Assembly (NCBI GenBank): GCA_964367935.1 | Contig: CAYIYZ010000003.1 | Location: 124,001-188,000 of the forward strand | Direction of reading: 5' to 3' | DNA length: 64,000 nucleotides | Source: Scatomorpha sp964367935 | Lineage (GTDB): Bacteria > Bacillota > Clostridia > Oscillospirales > Oscillospiraceae | In this document: in pieces, positions 32,583-42,800 of the stretch | Position numbering within the stretch: the first letter of the stretch is position 1 | Layout: each line of letters starts with the position of its first letter | Notes under the pieces: generated by a model | Databases searched by the model: none | Told to the model about the DNA's origin: nothing | Seen by the model: only the letters and a program-made list of their open reading frames with translations | Position numbers and translations under genes: made by a program

Positions 32583-34994
32583 TTACTTTATTATAATATT
32601 AACAAGTTTATTCTTGATCACTATAGTCTTCACCACTTGCTTGCCCTCTGTCTGCTTTTGTATCTTCGCGTCGGATAAAGCCGCCTGTATCGCAACGTCC
32701 TCCGCACAGTCCGTGGGGACTACCACAGCACTGCGCAATTTGCCGTTTACCTGTACCGCTATCTCCGTCTGCGCATCTACTGTCTTTGCCTCATCATACT
32801 CTGGCCATGTCGCTTCACTCGCCTTACCACTAAAGCCCTGACGCTCCCATAGTTCCTCTGCTATATGCGGCGCAAACGGTGACAGCATGGTCAGAAGTGC
32901 CTTAACGTCACCCCTCGACGGCGCCGTATCAGAGAACTCGTTTATCATCGCCATCATCGTCGCTATGGCCGTATTGAACTTCATCTGCTCTATATCGTCG
33001 CCAATCTTCTTTATCGCCTTGTGTATCATCTTCTCATGGCGCTGTGAATAGCTCTCGTCCTTGCCGTCCTTGCGTGCCTCACAAATGGACCAGACCCTAT
33101 CCAGAAAACGCTTACAACCCTTAACAGCATTGTCAGACCACGGCGCCGTCTTCTCGAAGTCGCCTATGAACATGATATACAGACGCAAAGTGTCCGCTCC
33201 GTACACACGTACTATATCGTTCGGGTTTACCACGTTGCCTCTCGACTTCGACATCTTATCGCCCGTCTCACCCAAGATCATGCCGTGGCTCGTACGCTTC
33301 TTATACGGCTCCTTAGTCGGTAACACGTCTATGTCGAACAAAAACTTATGCCAGAATCTTGAGTACAACAGATGCAAGGTCGTATGCTCCATACCTCCGT
33401 TATACCAGTCAACACAATCCCAATAGTCAAGCGCCTCCTGTGATACTGCTGCCGTATCGCAGTCAGGGCTCATATACCTCAAGAAGTACCAGCATGAACC
33501 TGCCCAGTTAGGCATTGTATCTGTCTCACGCTCAGCCGCAGCTCCGCATTTCGGGCACTCGCATTCAACCCATTCACGGATCTTTGCTAAAGGACTCTCG
33601 CCCGTATCCGTAGGCTCATAGCTCTCCACATCGGGAAGCAGTAGCGGTAACTCACTCTCGTCCATAGGCACCCAACCGCAAGTCGGACAATTAATGAGCG
33701 GAATGGGCTCACCCCAATACCTCTGACGTGAGAATACCCAGTCACGCAGCTTATAGTTTACCCTGTTCTCGCCAAGACCCTTATCCGCAAGCCACTCACT
33801 TATCTTCACTATACCGTCTTTTACACTCAAACCATTTAAAAAGCCGGAGTTAACAAGTATAGCACTATCATCTTTTGAAATAAACGCTTCCTTCTCTATA
33901 TCGCCACCGGATACGACCTCTATTATAGGTAGCCCAAACGCCTTCGCAAACTCCCAGTCACGCTGATCGTGACCCGGAACGCCCATAATAGCACCCGTTC
34001 CATAGCTAGCCAACACATAGTCAGATATGAAGATGGGTATCTCGTCGCCCGTTACCGGGTTTATCGCACTTACACCCTCTATCCTTACGCCTGTCTTGTC
34101 CTTCATGAGCTCTGTGCGCTCAAAGTCAGACTTCCGGCCAGCCTCAACTATATATGCACGCACCGCTTCCTTATTCTCTATGGTGTCCATCCACTTGTCC
34201 ATATACATGTGCTCAGGGCTCACTACCATATACGTAGCACCGAACAGCGTGTCAGGTCTCGTCGTAAACACTCGCAACACGTCGCCTGTCGTCGTACTGA
34301 AATCAACGTCCGCACCCGTGCTCCTACCTATCCAGTTCTTCTGCTGTACCGTCACTCGCTCTATGAAGTCCAAGTCGTCCAAATCGTCTATAAGACGCTG
34401 CGCATACTTCGTAATAGCCAGCATCCACTGACTCTTTTCCTTCTTCACAACATCACTGCTGCAACGCTCACACACGCCGTTTACAACTTCCTCATTAGCC
34501 AGCACTATTTTACAGGATGTGCACCAGTTAACGGGCATGGAATGCTTATACGCAAGACCCTGCTTATAAAACTGAAGGAATATCCACTGCGTCCACTTAT
34601 AGTAATCGGGATCTGTGGTGTCCACTACCCTGTCCCAGTCAAAAGAGAAACCGAGCATCTTAAGTTGCTCTGTAAACAGCTTTATATTACGTTTCGTTAC
34701 CTCTCTCGGGTGCATGTGGTTTTTTATCGCATAGTTCTCCGTCGGCAAACCGAAAGCGTCAAAACCTATGGGAAACAGCACATTATAGCCTTGCTTTCTC
34801 TTCTTTCTCGCAACTATGTCCATAGCCGTATAGGGACGTGTATGCCCTACATGCAATCCGTCGCCCGAAGGATAAGGGAACTCCACCAAGGGGTAAAACT
34901 TAGGCTTATCTCCGCCCGTCACCGCCCTAAAAGGTTTCGTCTCTTCCCATATGTCCTGCCACTTCTTCTCTATTTCTTTAAACTCGTACTTCAA
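32583..34994 (-). CDS. leuS: Leucyl-tRNA synthetase
   Basis: Class I synthetase (803 residues) that charges leucine tRNA. The HIGH region is YPSGDGLHVGHTRPY, the KMSKS loop GDKMSKSRGN. The CP1 editing domain lies between, with a conserved GAIMGVPGHDQRDWEFA segment. Zinc-type cysteines: CTSCKIVLANEEVVNGVCERC and, later, CPTCGW with CECPKC. I start it at TTG 34994, giving LKYEFKEIEKKWQ read as MKYEFKEIE, the usual N-terminus; AGGGAG lies before it and no ATG fits. The open frame upstream of this TTG runs into repeat R1. Just upstream is R1 copy 2, not a T-box; no T-box core was found. Confidence 0.95.
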   Translation of the reverse strand: MKYEFKEIEKKWQDIWEETKPFRAVTGGDKPKFYPLVEFPYPSGDGLHVGHTRPYTAMDIVARKKRKQGYNVLFPIGFDAFGLPTENYAIKNHMHPREVTKRNIKLFTEQLKMLGFSFDWDRVVDTTDPDYYKWTQWIFLQFYKQGLAYKHSMPVNWCTSCKIVLANEEVVNGVCERCSSDVVKKEKSQWMLAITKYAQRLIDDLDDLDFIERVTVQQKNWIGRSTGADVDFSTTTGDVLRVFTTRPDTLFGATYMVVSPEHMYMDKWMDTIENKEAVRAYIVEAGRKSDFERTELMKDKTGVRIEGVSAINPVTGDEIPIFISDYVLASYGTGAIMGVPGHDQRDWEFAKAFGLPIIEVVSGGDIEKEAFISKDDSAILVNSGFLNGLSVKDGIVKISEWLADKGLGENRVNYKLRDWVFSRQRYWGEPIPLINCPTCGWVPMDESELPLLLPDVESYEPTDTGESPLAKIREWVECECPKCGAAAERETDTMPNWAGSCWYFLRYMSPDCDTAAVSQEALDYWDCVDWYNGGMEHTTLHLLYSRFWHKFLFDIDVLPTKEPYKKRTSHGMILGETGDKMSKSRGNVVNPNDIVRVYGADTLRLYIMFIGDFEKTAPWSDNAVKGCKRFLDRVWSICEARKDGKDESYSQRHEKMIHKAIKKIGDDIEQMKFNTAIATMMAMINEFSDTAPSRGDVKALLTMLSPFAPHIAEELWERQGFSGKASEATWPEYDEAKTVDAQTEIAVQVNGKLRSAVVVPTDCAEDVAIQAALSDAKIQKQTEGKQVVKTIVIKNKLVNIIIK

Positions 34995-35016
34995 CTTATT
35001 TCTCTCCCTAATTTTT

Positions 35017-35216
35017 AGTCTGGCGCAAAACAGGTTTTTCGCCAATTTCGAGGTTCTCGGCTTTCGAGCCTCGATAGGTATCTTCGTCGGGTACACGCCC
35101 CTCCTCAGATGAAATTAAACATTTTTCAAAAATCAGACCAGGCAACTCGCCGTGATTTTTGAAAATCTTTGCTCGGCAAAAGACGAGGGCTTGGTGCCAC
35201 GCCTCTTTTGACAAGC
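35017..35216 (-). repeat. Structured intergenic repeat R1, copy 2
   Basis: Matches R1 copy 1 along its length on the minus strand, between rsfS and leuS. Same four hairpins: CTTTTGC-CGA-GCAAAG (35082-35067); an A/T stem ATTTTCAAAAATCA / TGATTTTTGAAAAAT (35166-35121) around the identical 17-base loop; GGCT-CGAA-AGCC (35070-35059); and TGGCGAAAAAC-CT-GTTTTGCGCCA (35044-35021) with one mismatch. Stem bases differ from copy 1 in a pair-preserving way, e.g. CTAAAA/TTTTAG against CAAAAA/TTTTTG. It lies in the 5' region of leuS and could be part of its leader, but copy 1 follows amt, so a leuS-specific role is unlikely. Confidence 0.75.
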
Positions 35217-35241
35217 ATTAATATTGTTTTATATTTCTGAT

Positions 35242-35259
35242 GGCCCTCTATTGAGGGCC
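35242..35259 (-). other. Hairpin across the rsfS stop codon
   Basis: GGCCCTC-aata-GAGGGCC on the minus strand; the rsfS TAG stop is formed by the loop and stem. No T-run follows, so it is not a normal terminator and read-through into leuS is possible. Confidence 0.4.
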
Positions 35260-35610
35260 TATAAGGGATGAGACATCAATACTTTCAGCGTCGCTCCACA
35301 GTCTCTCCAAAGCGTAAAACTCACGTGTTTCCTCTACAAAAATGTGTAGTATCACACAGCCGTAATCTAATAGCACCCAACCACCGGAACGGTAGCCTTC
35401 CCTACTCAAATGACGCTCGTCACGCTCTTCCATATGTCGCTCAACTTCATCTGTCAAGCTCTTTATGTGCGTTGAAGAACTCGCCGTGCACATAACGAAA
35501 TAGTCTGCAACTACCGTTAAATCGCTCGTACGTAGTACCTCTATATTCTTTGCCTTCTTCTCTACCAGTGCTTTTATGCACTCCTCCATTACTTCCTTCG
35601 GAGTTAACAT
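35248..35610 (-). CDS. rsfS: Ribosomal silencing factor RsfS
   Basis: Binds ribosomal protein L14 and blocks subunit joining in starvation. 120 residues from ATG 35610. Signature segments: LRTSDLTVVADYFVMCTASSS and GGWVLLDYGCVILHIF, then FYALERLWSDAE. ATG overlaps the stop of the LCP gene by one base, with GGAGGAAGGG before it. It is the last gene of the long dprA-rsfS run. Formerly annotated as Iojap-like. Confidence 0.95.
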   Translation of the reverse strand: MLTPKEVMEECIKALVEKKAKNIEVLRTSDLTVVADYFVMCTASSSTHIKSLTDEVERHMEERDERHLSREGYRSGGWVLLDYGCVILHIFVEETREFYALERLWSDAESIDVSSLIGPQ

Positions 35611-36881
35611 TAATACCCTTCCTCCCATATCTTTTCATCTTCATCATAGCCCTTAAAGGACTCTATCCCACCGTTTATATAACCCTGCGTGCCCTCCAAG
35701 GTCTCTCCGTTACTGTAAAGCATATCTATATGCGTCCTCGTAATCTCTTCCGTGAAGGGATTTAACTGCGTATTCACCAGCTCAAGCCAGTTATCCACAT
35801 AGGGTATACAATATCCCTCGCCGTACACCGTGCCCCAGTAGTTTGCCGGCAAGGTACTAAATTGTATGCCGCTCACATCAAGCTTCAAAAACTCCTGCGC
35901 ATAGAACAATAAATTGCCCGTTGTCACATTCGTCTCCACTTCCTCTTCATATACCTCGAGCATCTGTGCTATGTTCGGTATATTGCCCAAGGATAGCATC
36001 TGCTCCGCCAATGCCATCATCAAATCCTGCTGTACATCTATCCTATCTATATCGCCACCCGGATAAGTCGTGCCATTTGTGCTGTACCTATAGCGCATCA
36101 CCTGCACCGCCTGCTCTCCGTTTAGCTTCTGATAACCCGCCTCTATATCTATATAGAGATCCTGTACATAGTCCTCATACTGCATATCCACCGGTACATC
36201 GAACCACACGCCGCCTATAGCTTCTACCAAAGACGCTACCGTGTCAACATCCACCAGAGCGTAGCTGTCTACCCTGTAGCCCATCATATCCTCCAAAGCA
36301 TCAAGTAAAGGCTCCATGCCGTCATGTCCGTTATTTACCGCTGCAGGATAAATGTAATTTATCTTCTTTATGTTGTAGCCTGTGTTGACAAGCGTATCTC
36401 GTGGTATGCTCACCACATTCAAAGCGCCCGACTCCGTGTCAAGCATTCCCACCAAAATGGTGTCCGTACTGCCCGACTGTACATCCGTGCCCACTATCGC
36501 AAAGGTATATGTGCCCTCCCTGCGACCGTCCGCCACCGAAGGTGCATCTATTTGCTCTAAAGGATTCGCCGTGGGGGGAATATTGCCATGCCCCTCACCT
36601 GTATTCGGGTTCAGCTCATCTGTCGCTATTGTCGGTGCCTCCGTCATAAAATATATAGCCGCAAAAGCTCCGCCGCCCAATAGTGCTACCACTAGCAAAA
36701 GTCCCAAGGTGAAACGCAACCATCTACGATTTGCTCTGCGCTCCTCCTTCTCCATATAACGTGTCGGCTCCTGTCTCGGACGCTGTCCGTAACTGCCTTT
36801 TACATCTCGTGGTTTTTCTGCTACGACACGGCTCTCACTCTTTGCATGTTTTGAGTCTTTCTTGTTTCCGAATAGTGCCAT
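35610..36881 (-). CDS. LytR-CpsA-Psr (LCP) family wall-polymer ligase
   Basis: Membrane enzyme that attaches anionic polymers to peptidoglycan (423 residues). A basic cytoplasmic N-terminus (1-54), one membrane segment (about 55-78), then an LCP domain: VGTDVQSGSTDTILVGMLD, VVSIPRDTLV with the conserved Arg-Asp pair, KINYIYPAA, GGVWFDVPV, LNGEQAVQVMRYR and GGDIDRIDVQQDLMMAL. It follows nadD without a gap and overlaps rsfS by one base. The nadD-yqeK-lcp-rsfS order is common in Clostridia. Confidence 0.92.
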   Translation of the reverse strand: MALFGNKKDSKHAKSESRVVAEKPRDVKGSYGQRPRQEPTRYMEKEERRANRRWLRFTLGLLLVVALLGGGAFAAIYFMTEAPTIATDELNPNTGEGHGNIPPTANPLEQIDAPSVADGRREGTYTFAIVGTDVQSGSTDTILVGMLDTESGALNVVSIPRDTLVNTGYNIKKINYIYPAAVNNGHDGMEPLLDALEDMMGYRVDSYALVDVDTVASLVEAIGGVWFDVPVDMQYEDYVQDLYIDIEAGYQKLNGEQAVQVMRYRYSTNGTTYPGGDIDRIDVQQDLMMALAEQMLSLGNIPNIAQMLEVYEEEVETNVTTGNLLFYAQEFLKLDVSGIQFSTLPANYWGTVYGEGYCIPYVDNWLELVNTQLNPFTEEITRTHIDMLYSNGETLEGTQGYINGGIESFKGYDEDEKIWEEGY

Positions 36882-38045
36882 CTACTCTTCCTTCCCGTAG
36901 TATGAAAGTGCCTCTATACTGTTTTTGTGCAGCTTACCGCCACTTCGCCTAACACCCTCCACCGAGAGCTGTATCCCGAGTCCCATCGCCGCATCTATAT
37001 CGCTGTAGGAAAGAGCCCTAAGCTCTGTAACCTCAGCAAACGTGCGTGTCTCCTCTATATAGTCCGCCAAGTACAGTATCTTCTCTAACAAACTCATATT
37101 CGCACGACCCGTCGTATGCCACCATATAGCCTCATACACCTCATCGCACACACCAAACAAGGCACGCGCAAGCACCGCACCTGTCTTTGCATGTAGGAGC
37201 TTATAGTTCTCTCTCTCAACGCTGTCGATTATAATACCATACTCTTCACAAATAATCAACTGCTCCCTAGCGCCCAATTTCTTCGTTATATCATGCAGTA
37301 TACCTGCCTCCGCTGCCAAGTTCACATCAGCTCCCCAGCGCTCTGCCAAGCTTACCGCCGCCTTCTCACAACCTGCCACATGTCTTATTCTACCCTCTGC
37401 GTGCATTTTATAAGCACGCTCACGCAACCATTTGAAATTCGGTGCCGCTTTATAGTGGCGCTTACTTATTATGCGCTCGTACACAGCTGCGTCCAAATGC
37501 TCCACTCCCTGCCTATTTCTCAGTTCATCCCTTATCTCACTCGATGACATTGGTAGTGGTTCCGTACTGATAAACTCTATATCCGCTGCGTAGCGCTCTC
37601 TTAAATACTTTGCGTGGGCGACTATCTTTTCATCCTCGCCCTCTTCTCTTGCAAGTACTGCAAGCTTTACTTCCTGTAACAGCCTCTCGAATTCACGCCA
37701 TTTCTCAAAGTACAGTAACATATCCGTGCCTATAAGCAAAGTTACCGTACTGCCCTTATATTGCTGTTTTATACTCGCCACTGTCTGATATGTATAGCTC
37801 GCTCCACCACGTACTACCTCTATATCCGAGACGATCGCCTCAGGCATAGCGGAAAACGCAAGCTGTGTCAACATAAGGCGCTCCATGGCGTTGGGACTGC
37901 CTTGCTCCAAGATTTTGTGTGGTGGGTCAGACGTTGGAATTACTAATAACTTCTCCGGTTTGATGGCTGCATACGCTTCCTCTGCCGCCTTCACATGCCC
38001 TAAATGCGGTGGATTAAAACTACCGCCGTATACCAATATTTCCAT
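36882..38045 (-). CDS. nadD: Fused nicotinate-nucleotide adenylyltransferase (NadD) and YqeK-type HD hydrolase
   Basis: Two usually separate neighbouring genes are one ORF of 387 residues. Residues 1-195 are NadD, which makes deamido-NAD: GGSFNPPHLGH (7-17) is the nucleotide-binding signature and SSSEIRDELR (167-176) the C-terminal one. Residues about 205-387 are an HD hydrolase of the YqeK type, which splits Ap4A symmetrically: RHVAGCEKAA (221-230), ILHDITKKL (249-257), HAKTGAVLAR and WWHTTGRANMSLLEKILYLAD. Both active-site sets look intact. The 50 bases upstream include a hairpin GGCGAAAAA-tctg-TTTTTCCC. The fusion makes sense because both enzymes handle dinucleotides. Confidence 0.92.
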   Translation of the reverse strand: MEILVYGGSFNPPHLGHVKAAEEAYAAIKPEKLLVIPTSDPPHKILEQGSPNAMERLMLTQLAFSAMPEAIVSDIEVVRGGASYTYQTVASIKQQYKGSTVTLLIGTDMLLYFEKWREFERLLQEVKLAVLAREEGEDEKIVAHAKYLRERYAADIEFISTEPLPMSSSEIRDELRNRQGVEHLDAAVYERIISKRHYKAAPNFKWLRERAYKMHAEGRIRHVAGCEKAAVSLAERWGADVNLAAEAGILHDITKKLGAREQLIICEEYGIIIDSVERENYKLLHAKTGAVLARALFGVCDEVYEAIWWHTTGRANMSLLEKILYLADYIEETRTFAEVTELRALSYSDIDAAMGLGIQLSVEGVRRSGGKLHKNSIEALSYYGKEE

Positions 38046-38095
38046 ATTCCCCCACCTTTCTCTCTATTATTGGCGAAAAATCTGTTTTTCCCAGT

Positions 38096-38401
38096 TTATT
38101 TCTTTTTATTCTTCACAAGCTCAATCTTCGGATTTTCGCCGTTGCGCTTATAAAGCACAAACTTACTGCCTATAACCTGCACCTGCTCCGCTTTGCACGC
38201 CTCAGACAACTTATCGCAGGCCTCACGTGCCGTCAGCATCGAATTCTCTTGTACCTTGCACTTTATCAGTTCCCTCGCACGAAGTGCGTCCAAAGTAGAC
38301 TTTACCACATTTTCCGTTATGCCGTCCTTGCCTACATATACCACTGTATCCTCGTGTGTCGCCAGCGCTCTTAGCTGTGACCTCTGCTTACTTGTTAACA
38401 T
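38096..38401 (-). CDS. yhbY: YhbY-family (CRM domain) RNA-binding protein
   Basis: Small RNA-binding protein associated with ribosome assembly (101 residues). LTSKQRSQLRALATHED, VYVGKDGITENVV and ELIKCKVQEN are family features, as is the late VQVIGSKFVLYKR. It overlaps rdgB by 14 bases. The C-terminus is lysine-rich. Its place just before nadD is the usual one in Bacillota. Confidence 0.92.
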   Translation of the reverse strand: MLTSKQRSQLRALATHEDTVVYVGKDGITENVVKSTLDALRARELIKCKVQENSMLTAREACDKLSEACKAEQVQVIGSKFVLYKRNGENPKIELVKNKKK

Positions 38402-38984
38402 CTCTTTCCCTCATCTTTTCTGCAATTATTCTTAGGGATTTACCCCTATGCGATATCTCATTTTTCTCATCCGCACTCATTTCAGCCATGGTGCGGCTCT
38501 CACCTACAGGTATGAACATACTGTCATACCCGAAACCACCTTCTCCACGTTCTTCTTGTGATATCTGACCCTCACAATACCCTTCCGCTTCCAAAGTCTC
38601 TCCATTTGCAAACACACAGGATATAGCAGATACAAAGCGTGCACTCCGCTCCGTCATGCCCTGCATATTCCTAAAAAGCAAGTTGCGCCTGTCCGCATCC
38701 GTGTCATCATGTCTACCCGTATAACGTGCGCTGTGTATGCCCGGCGCACCGCCCAAAGCGTCCACCGCCAAGCCCGAATCGTCCGCTATAGCCGCCATGC
38801 CTGTCTTGTCCGCTACCGCCTTCGCCTTTATATACGCATTTTCCGCAAAGGTAACGCCCGTCTCCTCAGGATCGGAGGTAACGCCCATTTCCGATAAAGA
38901 CACTATCTCCACACCGCAAGGCGATAAAATCTCCCTAAACTCACGGAGCTTATGCGCATTATTCGTAGCAAGTATCATCCTCAT
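38388..38984 (-). CDS. rdgB: XTP/dITP diphosphatase (RdgB/HAM1 family)
   Basis: House-cleaning pyrophosphatase that removes xanthosine and inosine triphosphates (198 residues). ATNNAHKLREFREIL, the metal-site TFAENAYIKAKA, DDSGLAVDALGGAPGIHSAR and GEGGFGYDSMFIP are the four family motifs. Overlaps ftsY by four bases and yhbY by 14, so it is translated with them. Confidence 0.95.
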   Translation of the reverse strand: MRMILATNNAHKLREFREILSPCGVEIVSLSEMGVTSDPEETGVTFAENAYIKAKAVADKTGMAAIADDSGLAVDALGGAPGIHSARYTGRHDDTDADRRNLLFRNMQGMTERSARFVSAISCVFANGETLEAEGYCEGQISQEERGEGGFGYDSMFIPVGESRTMAEMSADEKNEISHRGKSLRIIAEKMRERDVNK

Positions 38985-39874
38985 GGCAACAGTGCCTCCG
39001 CAAATTCCGTAGCGTCAAACTCCATGAGATCCTCTGCGCCCTCGCCCACGCCTATAAACTTCACTGGTACGCCCAAATCCTTAGCTATGGCAAACACTAT
39101 GCCGCCCTTTGCCGTACCGTCTAACTTTGTGAGTACTATGCCCGTTATCTGCGCAGCATTCGCAAACTCACGTGCCTGTATCAGTCCATTTTGTCCCGTT
39201 GTTGCATCTATAACAAGCAAGGTCTCCACATCACTCTCGGGTAAGTCACGGCTCACTATACGCCTTATCTTCGATAGTTCGTTCATCAGATTCTGCTTAT
39301 TGTGTAGCCTGCCTGCCGTATCTATTATGAGTACCTCCGTGCCCCTCGCCTTAGCCGCCGCCACAGCGTCGAACACCACAGCGCCGGGATCTGCGCCCTC
39401 ACCGTGCTTTATAATGTCCACCTTCGACCTCTGCGCCCATATCGTCAGCTGCTCCGCAGCCGCCGCCCTAAATGTATCGCCCGCCGCCAACAGAACCTTT
39501 TTACTGCCGCTGAGCTTCATCGCAAGCTTTCCTATAGTCGTCGTCTTGCCCACGCCGTTTACACCAACCATCAAGATAACCGCCGGCTTTGAGTCAAGCT
39601 TAAGCCCAACATCACCCACGCTCATCTCCGCACTCAGAATCTCCACCATGGCACCTCGTACCTCGGCATAACCGCGCAAATGCTCGTTTCTTACACGCTC
39701 GGCAAGCACCGTTACCGCCTTTGATGCCGTATCAGCGCCCGCATCTGCCATTATCAGTGCGTCCTCCAACTCCTCGTACAAATCCTCGTTCTCACCCGTG
39801 AAGTCCGCTATCACACCACCCATCTGGCGCCTCGTCTTCTCAAGCCCCTGCTTTATCTTATCAAATAATCCCAT
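38981..39874 (-). CDS. ftsY: Signal recognition particle receptor FtsY
   Basis: SRP GTPase (297 residues, the compact NG form without the long acidic A domain). GVNGVGKTTTIGKLA is the P-loop, then DTFRAAAAEQL, DTAGRLHNKQNLMNEL, TKLDGTAKGG and GVGEGAEDLMEFD. It starts one base after smc ends and overlaps rdgB, the typical smc-ftsY pairing. Confidence 0.96.
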   Translation of the reverse strand: MGLFDKIKQGLEKTRRQMGGVIADFTGENEDLYEELEDALIMADAGADTASKAVTVLAERVRNEHLRGYAEVRGAMVEILSAEMSVGDVGLKLDSKPAVILMVGVNGVGKTTTIGKLAMKLSGSKKVLLAAGDTFRAAAAEQLTIWAQRSKVDIIKHGEGADPGAVVFDAVAAAKARGTEVLIIDTAGRLHNKQNLMNELSKIRRIVSRDLPESDVETLLVIDATTGQNGLIQAREFANAAQITGIVLTKLDGTAKGGIVFAIAKDLGVPVKFIGVGEGAEDLMEFDATEFAEALLP

Positions 39875-39875
39875 A

Positions 39876-42800
39876 TCATCGCTCTCCCATATGTTTTTCC
39901 GCTTCCCTTAAGTCAAGCTCCACTATCTTCGATACACCACGCTCCTGCATGGTCACGCCGTAAAGCTCGTCAGCTTCCTCCATAGTACCACGCCTATGCG
40001 TTATAGCCACAAACTGTGTCTTTGTCGCTATGCGACGCATATGCTCCGCATACCGCTGTACATTCGACTCATCGAGCGCAGCCTCTATCTCGTCCATGAC
40101 ACAAAACGGTGTCGGCTTAACCTTTATAATAGCAAAATACAAAGCTATAGCCACAAACGCCATCTCACCGCCCGACAGTAAGCTGAGTGTCGACAAGGCC
40201 TTGCCCGGTGGCTGCACCCTTATGTCTATAGGACTACCCAACACATCGTCCTCATCCTCTAACACCAAGGCCGCCCTGCCGCCGCCGAACAGCTCTGTAA
40301 ACGTCTCTGAAAAACTCTTATTAATTAGCTCAAACTCACGTGTGAATATACTCACCATCTCTGTAAGTATCTCGCCTATAATACCTCGTATCTCACTCTT
40401 AGACTTCTCAACATCATCTCTCTGACCAGCCAAGAACTCGTAGCGCTCACTCACCCTTGCGTACTCATCTATTGAGCCTATACTCACATTGCCCAAAGAA
40501 CTTACCGCTCGACGTATTTCCGACGCCCTCTTCGTCGCCGCCGCCTCATTTTCCACGGGCTTTGCAAGCTCCTTAGCTCTGCCGTGACTGAGCTCGTACG
40601 TCTCCCACAACTTGTCCGCTATGCGACGCTCTTCCATGTCCGCCGAAAGCTTCTTCTGCTCAAGTCTCGCACAGCTGCGCTCTGCGTCCAAGAGCCTATT
40701 ATTCTTCTCCTGCACTTCTTTATCTGTGCGTGTACGCTTACCCTCTGTTTCAAGCTTAGATCGGAGCTTCTCGCTTATCTTCTGTTTAAGCTCCTCACAT
40801 TGTGATACCAACACCGATATCGCTTGCTCCTTGAGCTCTATATCAGAGGTATAGTCAGATGCGCCCGTCTCTATATCCTCTGCTGACTTTAATCTCTGCT
40901 CTGCATCCCTCTGCATACCCTCGTACAAGAGCTCTAACTGCCTGCGTGCCGACGCTCTTGTGTCGCTCTCCGCTTTCACGGATGCGGCCTCATTCTTCAC
41001 CGCCTGCATGTCCTCCATCGCCATCTGAAGTTCATACTCAGACGTCTCCGTATCCTTCTTAAGTGCCTGTACCCTCGCCGTAATCTCGTCACGTTCCTTT
41101 GCCATAGCGCCCCTGTCTACTCTCAAACGCTCGAGCTCATTTGCACGACTTAGCACTCCCGTATTCTTAGACGCACTGCCGCCCGTCATAGAGCCGCCAT
41201 AGTTTATTACCTGTCCGTCAAGGCTCACTATCCTTATCTTGCCGCCACGCTCTTTCGATATGCGCATGGCGTCTTTCAAAGTCTCCGTAACCAAGGTGCG
41301 ACCCAATAGATTTTCCATAACGCCCCTATAACCGGCGTCAAACTCAATCAAATCTACTGCCAATCCCACACAGCCCTCGCCCTTAGGCACATTGTCCATG
41401 CGTCCGCCACGTATAATATCGAGCGGTAAAAACGTCGCCCTACCGACTCCCGTACGCTTTAAATGCTCTATGCCCGCTCTACCGTCCGCCTGTGTATCCA
41501 CTACTATATTAGACACAGCAGCTCCCAAAGCAGTCTCCACTGCCAAAGCTGTCTCCGCACTCGTACGTATCAGTTCCGCTACCGTGCCGTGTACGCCACG
41601 TAAACTGCCCCTCTGCGCCTCTTTCATCAGTACCTTTACAGCCCTGCCGAAACCCTCATAGTCACGCTCCATCTCACTGAGCATGCCTATCTTCGAGTCC
41701 GTCGCCCGTAAGTTAATGATACTCTTTGTCAAAGTCTCGTTTAAACGTTCGTACTCCCTGCGACTGTTTTCAAGTTTCATTCTGCGACCTTCGATCTTAT
41801 TCGTCGCCCTTATGACATCCGCCTCTATCTCTTTTAGCCTGCGCTCTGCTTCTGCTATACGCTCTGCATGCTCTTCTATCTGCTCTGTCAGCTTTTCAGC
41901 TTCACTCTGACGCTCTTTCGACTCCGCCCTCATGCGCTCTGCCGTCTCCGCACTGTTTTTAAGCTCCGCTCGCCTTACCCTAAGCTCCGCCTCACTCTCG
42001 GACGCTTCCGCTTCCTTCTCGGCAAGCTTTGTACGCAAGTCTTCCGTCTCTATATCACTCTCACGCATACGCCTCGTGATCTCCTCACTGCGCGCGTAGA
42101 GCTCCTCAAGTTCACGACGCAGTAGCTGTAGTTCTGCCTCCGAACGCTCATAGTCTTCTTTTATCTCGCCCGTCTTCTCACGTAGCGTTTCTAAATTATA
42201 CACCCATAGCGAGACCTCCGCTTCTCGCAGTTCGTCTCGCAGAATTAAATATCGCTTCGCCTTCTCCGCCTGCTCCTTAAGAGGGAGCACCTGTAATTCA
42301 AGTTCCTCTATCTTATCGTTTATGCGTAAAAGGTTCTCCTCCGTGCGTGCAAGTCGACGCTCTGCCTCATCCTTACGATAACGAAAACGTGATATGCCCG
42401 CCGCTTCCTCTAAAACCTCACGACGCTCCTCGCTCTTGCCCGATACTATCTCGCCTATGCGACCTTGCCCGATTATAGAATAACCATCTCTACCCATGCC
42501 TGTGTCCATTAAAAGCTCATTTATGTCACGCAGTCGTACCTGCTCACGGTTTATATAGTACTCACTGTCACCGCTTCTATAATACTTGCGACTTATAGTC
42601 AGCTCCTCATGTTCACTCGGCAATATGCCCATACTGTTATCTATAATGAGCGACACCTGTGCCACGCCCATAGCCGAGCGTGTGGCCGTGCCGCCGAATA
42701 TTACGTCCTGCATCTTACCGCCACGCAAAGTCTTAGTACTCTGCTCACCCATGACCCAACGTATGGCATCGGATATATTCGACTTACCCGAGCCGTTCGG

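Noticed and set aside
33969..35018. 349-codon plus-strand open frame opposite leuS
   Set aside because: Arg/Tyr/His-rich translation typical of the antisense of a coding region; leuS on the other strand is certain.
34995..35247. T-box leader before leuS
   Set aside because: No T-box core sequence or following terminator/antiterminator pair; the region is repeat R1.
38952..39671. 239-codon plus-strand open frame opposite ftsY
   Set aside because: Antisense shadow of ftsY with no homology or ribosome site.
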